This document shows, piece after piece, positions 5,039 to 8,026 of a stretch of DNA of 8,026 nucleotides. Position numbers and translations under genes: made by a program. The notes beneath the pieces are model-generated. The model saw nothing but the letters and a program-made list of their open reading frames with translations. It was not told the DNA's origin and made no database searches. Numbering within the stretch: position 1 is the first letter of the stretch; every line of letters begins with the position of its first letter. The stretch lies in assembly GCA_903916205.1 (NCBI GenBank), contig CAIWVX010000493.1, forward strand, positions 1 through 8,026. The letters run 5' to 3'. Source of the stretch: an uncultured beta proteobacterium (GTDB lineage: Bacteria > Pseudomonadota > Gammaproteobacteria > Burkholderiales > Rhodocyclaceae).

Positions 5039-5740
5039 GTCACCCCAGGATGTTGCATGAACATACGGCTTTATTTTGCTCTTGGCATTTCTCTTTTCGG
5101 GCTAGTTCTTGCCGGGCTGTCGTTGTGGAATGGACAACCACTAATTGCTCTTTCGCTTGCGCTTGCCGGATCTACTGTGGCCTTGGTGTTCTTTTGGGTA
5201 TCGGCGAAGCCATCTCCAACCCTATGTTTCGTGCTGCCGCAACTGTTATCGGAGCAATCGGCCTATTGGGGTGTTCCTATATAGCCGCGCTTTCGATACC
5301 GAACTTCAGGATGCACACCGCGTTGCATTCGCATCCTTTGTAGACATGGAGGTCCGTTCATACTGCAAGCCCATGCCTGTAGAACTCCAAAAGATAAGTG
5401 CGTTTGGGCTAAAAGCATGTGCCATGCAGGACAATGCCGATCAGTTGTCTGCGACGGCAGAACTTGCGAAGGGCATCTATTTTGGGCCAACCCTTTCTCT
5501 TGCAGATTCCGCCTACTCATCAACGACCGAACCGCCGAAGGACTATTGTGCGCTTGCGTTCAAGGCGGCCTTCGCCGCTTGCCCTAACGCCTTTCATTCC
5601 TTGTCTGGAACCCACAAGACAGCACTTCTTAGGGGGCTAAAGTGACGCCCAAAGCGCCTATGTGTGGCCGGGTCGTACTCGTCCGACGCCCAACCCGGCG
5701 GTCGACCCCGTTCGCTTCGCTCGCTGGACAATGGTACTCC
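5033..5740 (+). mobile_element. Gene cassette 7 (broken membrane-protein gene)
   Basis: The cassette starts TTCGGCGTC after G5032. The expected R'' is GCCGAAC; the site found at 5688-5694 is GCCCAAC, one mismatch, within GACGCCCAAC against the predicted GACGCCGAAC. Both the gene and its attC look degraded, so this cassette is probably decaying. Confidence 0.6.
5057..5645 (+). pseudogene. Membrane protein interrupted by two apparent frameshifts
   Basis: Three reading frames in succession each carry part of one plausible protein. The first frame (ATG 5057, AGGA at 5047-5050) gives two membrane segments, LYFALGISLFGLVLAGL and LIALSLALAGSTVALVFF. Near the TTTTGGG run at 5192-5198 the good sequence moves to a second frame, with NPMFRAAATVIGAIGLLGCS, a third membrane segment. 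Around 5264-5290 it moves to the third frame, which runs from RAFDTELQDAHRVAFASF to the TGA at 5643-5645 and looks soluble, with several Cys. Two one-base losses (or equivalent changes) would restore a protein of about 195 residues. The ATG at 5050 overlaps the ribosome binding site and is rejected. Sequencing error at the homopolymers remains possible. Function is unknown. Confidence 0.6.
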
Positions 5741-5746
5741 TTGGGC
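5688..5746 (+). other. Degenerate attC site 7 (about 59 bp)
   Basis: R'' GCCCAAC is at 5688-5694. The R' position reads CTTGGGC (5740-5746), with C in place of the invariant G at the crossover. The centre (GTCGACCCCGTTCGCTTCG) looks like an attC arm and loop, but the right arm pairs poorly. A second R''-like GCCCAAA lies at 5646-5652, so a longer version of the site is possible. It probably recombines poorly. Confidence 0.5.
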
Positions 5747-5759
5747 GTATAGTTGGCTC

Positions 5760-6071
5760 ATGTTAACCGTCATCGAAACGTCGCTGTTTCAGAAGCAATG
5801 GCCACATTACTGGACGGAAGATGAACGCGGGGCGTTCGCTTCCTATATTGCCAAACATCCAGCCGCCGGAGATGTTGTGCCCGAATCAGGCGGTATCCGC
5901 AAGGTGCGTTGGAGCCGAGCGGGTTCAGGCAAGTCAAGCGGGGTGCGAGTGATCTATTTCACTCGTACCGCCGAAGGTGAGGTTGTCCTGCTGACGCTTT
6001 ATGCAAAGTCAAAAACAGACAACCTCACTGGTTCAAAGTTAAAGGAGATACGTCATGCCCTCGAAGAATAA
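5760..6071 (+). CDS. higB: RelE/HigB-family toxin (HigB2-like), 103 aa
   Basis: This is a toxin of the RelE/ParE fold. HigB proteins of this type cut mRNA on the ribosome and are held inactive by the HigA partner. The chosen start is ATG 5760 (MLTVIETSLFQKQW), which gives the normal length of about 100 residues; upstream in-frame sequence from 5664 is attC. Motifs shared with the Vibrio cholerae integron toxin HigB2 are the ending of the first helix, then GDVVPESGGIRKVRW (residues 37-51), GVRVIYF (61-67) and LLTLYAKS (77-84) followed by DNLT. Basic residues R47, K48, R50 and R63 and the aromatic Y66 and Y81 are likely RNA contacts (family inference). The gene overlaps the antitoxin by 17 bases. 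It starts only 19 bases inside the cassette and has a weak ribosome binding site. Confidence 0.88.
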   Translation: MLTVIETSLFQKQWPHYWTEDERGAFASYIAKHPAAGDVVPESGGIRKVRWSRAGSGKSSGVRVIYFTRTAEGEVVLLTLYAKSKTDNLTGSKLKEIRHALEE

Positions 6072-6369
6072 ACCTCTTTCCAAGAGCGAACTCGCCGCCT
6101 ACGAGTCTAAACGCGACCTTGCGGCTGAATTGCTCCAGTCTGTGCGTGAAATGCAGGCAGGCAAAGTTCATGTTGTGTCCTCTCCCGTCATAGAAGCTCG
6201 CAAAAACACTGGCCTCTCGCAAACGCAATTTGCGGCACTCCTTGGTGTGTCTGCCCGTACGCTTCAAGGTTGGGAGCAAGGCCGCAAACAACCGAGTGGC
6301 GCCGCTCGTACCTTGCTTGCAATTGCCAGTACAAATCCAAAGGCTCTGCTGGCGGTAGCACCCAAGTGA
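6055..6369 (+). CDS. higA: HigA-family antitoxin with XRE helix-turn-helix, 104 aa
   Basis: This is the antitoxin and probable autorepressor of the preceding toxin. The N-terminal part (residues 1-43), with DLAAELLQSVREMQAG, resembles the toxin-binding segment of HigA2-type antitoxins. Residues about 45-85 form an XRE helix-turn-helix: GLSQTQFAALLGVSARTLQG (53-72) followed by WEQGRKQPSG (73-82), the characteristic recognition-helix ending. ATG 6055 is preceded by AGGAG (6043-6047), a much stronger ribosome binding site than the toxin has. This favours antitoxin excess. Toxin-first order is the rule for higBA. The stop lies 18 bases before the attC R'', so this antitoxin is not extended by the recombination site. 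The operator would be expected near 5741-5760, but I see no clear palindrome there. Confidence 0.9.
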   Translation: MPSKNKPLSKSELAAYESKRDLAAELLQSVREMQAGKVHVVSSPVIEARKNTGLSQTQFAALLGVSARTLQGWEQGRKQPSGAARTLLAIASTNPKALLAVAPK

Positions 6370-6387
6370 TCGCTTCGTGGCGCAGGT

Positions 6388-6457
6388 GCCCAACCCTGCG
6401 GTCGAGGGGACACTACGCGATAAAGCGGCTTCGCGCCCCTCACCTTGAACGTTGCGC
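6388..6457 (+). other. attC site 8 (70 bp), right end of the array
   Basis: R'' GCCCAAC is at 6388-6394 and R' GTTGCGC at 6451-6457. The stems are GAGGGG (6404-6409) with CCCCTC (6436-6441), and CGCGA (6416-6420) with TCGCG (6431-6435). The ATAAAG loop is shared with sites 2, 3 and 4. A following cassette would need an attC with R'' GCGCAAC; none is found downstream, so this is the last attC in the window. Confidence 0.92.
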
Positions 6458-6522
6458 CTTTCACAGACTAAGCCATGCTCGATACAAGAATGGTTAGCTT
6501 ATATTAAGAGAAATAGTCCGTA

Positions 6523-6559
6523 GGTGCGCAAGGCGTCATCTTGCGTACGCGGACGCACC
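6523..6559. repeat. Short inverted repeat, possibly dispersed
   Basis: GGTGCG (6523-6528) and CGCACC (6554-6559) are perfect inverted copies. Inside them GTGCGCAAG pairs with CTTGCGTAC with one G-T wobble. There is no T-run, so it is not a typical terminator. It resembles palindromic GGTGCG-type genomic repeats, but this cannot be settled from one copy. Confidence 0.4.
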
Positions 6560-6571
6560 GAGCTTGAGAAT

Positions 6572-6664
6572 CCACCACAGAGACGCAAAGGCGCAGAGGC
6601 AACACAGAGAAAAAAAAGAATTTCTCTGCGGCTTTTCTCTGCGTCTTTGCGCCTCTGTGGTGGG
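6572..6664. repeat. Long hairpin repeat (about 40-bp arms), dispersed-repeat type
   Basis: The left arm begins CCACCACAGAGACGCAAAGG (6572-6591) and the right arm ends CGCCTCTGTGGTGGG (6650-6664). The arms are imperfectly complementary over about 40 bases. The centre, around 6610-6622, is A-rich. I recognise the CACAGAGACGCAAAGGCGCAG pattern only as a recurrent intergenic repeat of many proteobacteria. It may act as a transcription stop between the array and the downstream operon (inference). Confidence 0.75.
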
Positions 6665-6741
6665 GGTTACCGATAGACACAAGGCTGTTTCATCACACCA
6701 CCGCCCGGCTACTCGTTAGCATAGCCTCGTAAGCCAACCTT

Positions 6742-6823
6742 GTCATACCGGCGAAAGCCGGTATCCAGACTTTACCTATCCGTCGCCTTAAACCTTGGAT
6801 TCCGGCCTTCGCCGGAATGACGG
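6742..6823. repeat. Paired palindromic repeat (GTCATNCCGGCGAANGCCGG units, head to head)
   Basis: Unit one (6742-6768) is a palindrome around CCGGCGAAAGCCGG, flanked by GTCAT and ATCCAG. Unit two (6795-6823) is the same motif in inverse orientation (GGATTCCGGCCTTCGCCGGA), giving a composite inverted repeat with a spacer of about 26 bases. Such units are widespread in Proteobacteria and Neisseria (similar to dRS3-type repeats). They are known to produce false peptides containing IPAKAGIQ and IPAFAGMT. Confidence 0.8.
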
Positions 6824-6952
6824 AACTCGTGCACGTCGATGGGGTTGATTTTACCAACCGCAAAACCAGAGCATCATTTTTAGTCACCACTCGGGTAAAA
6901 TTGTGCGTGGGCGGTCTTGCGCCTGAGTAGGACGTGTTGAGAGGGAAAGAGT

Positions 6953-7363
6953 ATGAAAAAAGTTGGTTTGATGGCTTCGCTGTTGCTGCTGAGTCTATTT
7001 AGCATCAACAACGCTTGGGCCTACTACTATGGCGGACATGGTGGGCGTTCGCATTTTCAGTTCTATGCTGGCCCGTACTGGGGGCCGTCTTATTATTCGC
7101 CTTACCCCTATTATCCGAACTATTATCGCCCGGTTGTTGTTGTCCCACCGGCTCCGCCGGTCTATATCCAGCAGCAGCAACCGCTTCCTGTCATTACTCC
7201 CGCCCCCGTTGCGCCGCTTCAGCCCGCCCCCGTTGCACCGGCGGCAGAGGCGGCCGATAACTACTGGTATTATTGCGCGACGACCAAACGCTATTACCCC
7301 TATGTCAAGGAATGCCTCAGCGGATGGACTAAAGTTTCACCGCGGCCCCCTGGACAAAATTGA
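6953..7363 (+). CDS. Secreted Tyr/Pro-rich protein, 136 aa
   Basis: Exported protein with a classical signal peptide: MKKVG, a hydrophobic core (LMASLLLLSLF) and cleavage after NNAWA (residue 23). The mature N-terminus is Gly/Tyr-rich (YYYGGHGG). A low-complexity Tyr/Pro section follows (YWGPSYYSPYPYYPNYYRP, about residues 43-61), then a Val/Pro/Gln linker with a duplicated PAPVAP unit. The C-terminal domain has DNYWYYCATTKRYYPYVKEC and SGWTKVSP, with two Cys probably disulfide-bonded. That C-terminal pattern occurs in many short periplasmic or surface proteins of Beta- and Gammaproteobacteria; the function is unknown. ATG 6953 follows GAGGGA (6941-6946). It lies 19 bases upstream of a lipoprotein gene, most likely co-transcribed. 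It is not part of the cassette array. Confidence 0.88.
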   Translation: MKKVGLMASLLLLSLFSINNAWAYYYGGHGGRSHFQFYAGPYWGPSYYSPYPYYPNYYRPVVVVPPAPPVYIQQQQPLPVITPAPVAPLQPAPVAPAAEAADNYWYYCATTKRYYPYVKECLSGWTKVSPRPPGQN

Positions 7364-7370
7364 ATCAAAT

Positions 7371-7376
7371 AAGGAG
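7371..7376 (+). promoter_or_regulatory. Ribosome binding site AAGGAG fixing the lipoprotein start
   Basis: AAGGAG lies 6 bases before ATG 7383. The open frame continues upstream to 7029 through another gene, so this site together with the signal peptide decides the start. Confidence 0.85.
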
Positions 7377-7382
7377 TTTTTC

Positions 7383-7931
7383 ATGAAAGTATCCACCCCA
7401 TTTTTCGCGACCGTCTCGGCACTCGTGCTACTCACCGGATGCGCGACCGTCCCCACCGGCCCCAGCATTATGGCGCTGCCCGGAGCCGGTAAAACGTTTG
7501 ACCAGTTTCGTATTGACGATACCGAGTGCCGCCAATATGCCCACTATCTGGTCAATGGCAATAATTCGGATCAAATGAAGCTTGACCCTGGCGTACGTAA
7601 TGCGGCTATCGGCACCGCGATTGGCGCACTGGCGGGCGCGGCTATTGGTGGTTCCAGCCGTGGGACAGGCGTCGGAGCCGGTATCGGTCTCGCGGGAGGA
7701 AGTCTGAGCGGTATGGATGCCGTCCAGAGTTCAAACCTCTCTAGCCAACGTAATTATGACAATGCTTATATCCAATGTATGTATGCCAAAGGCCAGCAAG
7801 TGCCTGTTTCAAGCAGTAGCTTGATGCGTTCTCAAGCCGCACCGGAACACAGTGCCGCACCAGCGGCCACGGTGGCCCCAAGCGCCCCGGCCCGTGCGTA
7901 CTTCCCGCCTCCCCCACCGGAAAAGCGTTGA
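7383..7931 (+). CDS. Glycine-zipper lipoprotein, 182 aa
   Basis: This is a predicted envelope lipoprotein. A signal peptide ends in the lipobox LLTGC with lipidated Cys20, followed by ATVPTGPS. A conserved-looking segment, FDQFRIDDTECRQYA (residues 39-53), contains C49. Then comes a glycine-zipper region (about 73-110: AIGTAIGALAGAAIGG, then GTGVGAGIGLAGG), typical of YMGG-like or Rick-17kDa-like outer-membrane lipoproteins that pack in or on the membrane. NYDNAYIQCMYAKGQQVP (about 124-141) carries a second Cys (C132) and is a usual ending of the family core. The last 40 residues are a Pro/Ala-rich tail ending PPPPPEKR. It is separated by 19 bases from the Tyr/Pro-rich gene. The start is well supported. 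Its exact role in the envelope is unknown. Confidence 0.9.
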   Translation: MKVSTPFFATVSALVLLTGCATVPTGPSIMALPGAGKTFDQFRIDDTECRQYAHYLVNGNNSDQMKLDPGVRNAAIGTAIGALAGAAIGGSSRGTGVGAGIGLAGGSLSGMDAVQSSNLSSQRNYDNAYIQCMYAKGQQVPVSSSSLMRSQAAPEHSAAPAATVAPSAPARAYFPPPPPEKR

Positions 7932-8026
7932 TTATTACGACGCCGGTGAGTTTGTTTTAAGCACCTATCGTCAATCGTGTTGCGAGTTTTAAAGTTGTCC
8001 GGTTCTGTAGCACGACATTTGTCCGG
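7932..8026. other. Downstream non-coding tail
   Basis: I see no gene or clear terminator. TTGTCCGG occurs twice (7995-8002 and 8019-8026), a short direct repeat cut by the window edge. It could belong to a repeat or mobile-element end outside the window, but cannot be judged here. Confidence 0.4.

Larger units (their letters stand above)
5741..6451 (+). mobile_element. Gene cassette 8 (HigBA-type toxin-antitoxin), last of the array
   Basis: The cassette starts TTGGGC (5741) and ends in an attC with R'' GCCCAAC (6388-6394), which matches its own start. The preceding base is C instead of G. It carries two overlapping genes and nothing else. Confidence 0.72.
1..6457 (+). mobile_element. Integron gene-cassette array (no integrase in window)
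   Basis: This is a run of at least eight cassettes, each with one to three + strand genes and ending in an attC-like inverted repeat. R'' boxes are at 788, 2078, 2713, 3201, 4318, 4910, 5688 and 6388. R' boxes are at 125, 853, 2140, 2776, 3271, 4389, 5032, 5740 and 6451. Short intergenic gaps, uniform orientation, mostly unknown proteins and two toxin-antitoxin pairs are typical of sedentary chromosomal integrons. No tyrosine recombinase of IntI type or attI site is visible, so the array is either the distal part of an integron or a CALIN. Array membership is read directly from the sequence; the type of integron is inference. Confidence 0.9.
6458..6952. other. Intergenic region between cassette array and chromosomal genes
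   Basis: About 495 bases without a convincing gene. It holds a GGTGCG/CGCACC inverted repeat (6523-6559), a long hairpin repeat (6572-6664) and a two-unit palindromic repeat (6742-6823), listed separately where firm. The leader of the next gene occupies the last part: TAAAAT at 6896-6901 is a possible -10 element, but no good -35 is seen at the right distance. A minus-strand open frame here is an artefact of the palindromic repeat. Confidence 0.75.

Noticed and set aside
5050..5343. Open frame of 97 codons starting at ATG 5050.
   Set aside because: The start overlaps the AGGA ribosome binding site and the first half looks like a shadow; only its middle (a membrane segment) belongs to the broken gene.
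6526..6546. GCGCAAG followed by a short stem, as a further attC with R'' near GCGCAAC.
   Set aside because: The last base of R'' is wrong, there is no gene between 6451 and here, and no R' follows at a sensible distance.
6693..6890. Minus-strand open frame of 65 codons.
   Set aside because: Its peptide contains IPAKAGIQ and IPAFAGMT, the well-known false translation of the GTCATNCCGGCGAA repeat.
7029..7931. A 300-codon open frame ending at the lipoprotein stop.
   Set aside because: The first 118 codons are the shifted frame of the Tyr/Pro-rich gene; the signal peptide and AAGGAG place the start at 7383.
1..8026. tRNA, rRNA, CRISPR array, or replication origin.
   Set aside because: No cloverleaf-like tRNA sequence, no regularly spaced identical repeats and no ordered iterons; the only regular repeats are attC sites of differing sequence.

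Overview
The window is most likely from a gammaproteobacterial or betaproteobacterial chromosome. Most of it (about 1-6457) is an array of integron gene cassettes, all on the + strand. The evidence is a series of attC sites, each an imperfect inverted repeat bounded by an R'' box (type RYYYAAC) and an R' box (type GTTRRRY). No integrase gene or attI site lies in the window. By cassette orientation they would be to the left, or absent if this is a CALIN-type integrase-less cluster. The taxon is inferred only from integron biology, GC content, the lipoproteins and the dispersed repeats.

Layout of the array: (0) tail of an attC, about 1-131; (1) cassette 126-853, unknown 211-aa protein; (2) cassette 854-2140, two paralogous small lipoproteins plus a membrane-anchored unknown protein; (3) cassette 2141-2776, unknown 167-aa protein; (4) a disrupted cassette, 2777-3271, replaced by the C-terminal end of an IS1182-family transposase (minus strand); (5) cassette 3272-4389, an AT-rich membrane protein followed by a PIN-domain toxin and its antitoxin; (6) cassette 4390-5032, unknown 129-aa alpha/beta protein with a long 129-bp attC; (7) cassette 5033-5740, a membrane protein broken by two apparent frameshifts; (8) cassette 5741-6451, a HigB2/HigA2-like toxin-antitoxin pair. 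The last attC ends at 6457.

The boundaries can be tested from the sequence itself. In a real cassette, the R'' box of its own attC should be the reverse complement of the R' box at its own start. This holds exactly for cassettes 1, 2, 3, 5 and 6. It fails by one base for cassette 7, fails completely for the IS-damaged cassette 4, and holds for cassette 8 except that the first R' base is C instead of G. Two cassette proteins run in frame into their attC, so the recombination site encodes their last 17-20 residues.

Right of the array, 6458-6952 has no convincing gene. It holds three dispersed inverted-repeat elements. Then come two ordinary envelope genes 19 bp apart, probably one operon: a secreted Tyr/Pro-rich protein (6953-7363) and a glycine-zipper lipoprotein (7383-7931). 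The two toxin-antitoxin pairs are plausible array stabilisers. The remaining cassette genes are mostly of unknown function, as is usual for sedentary integrons.
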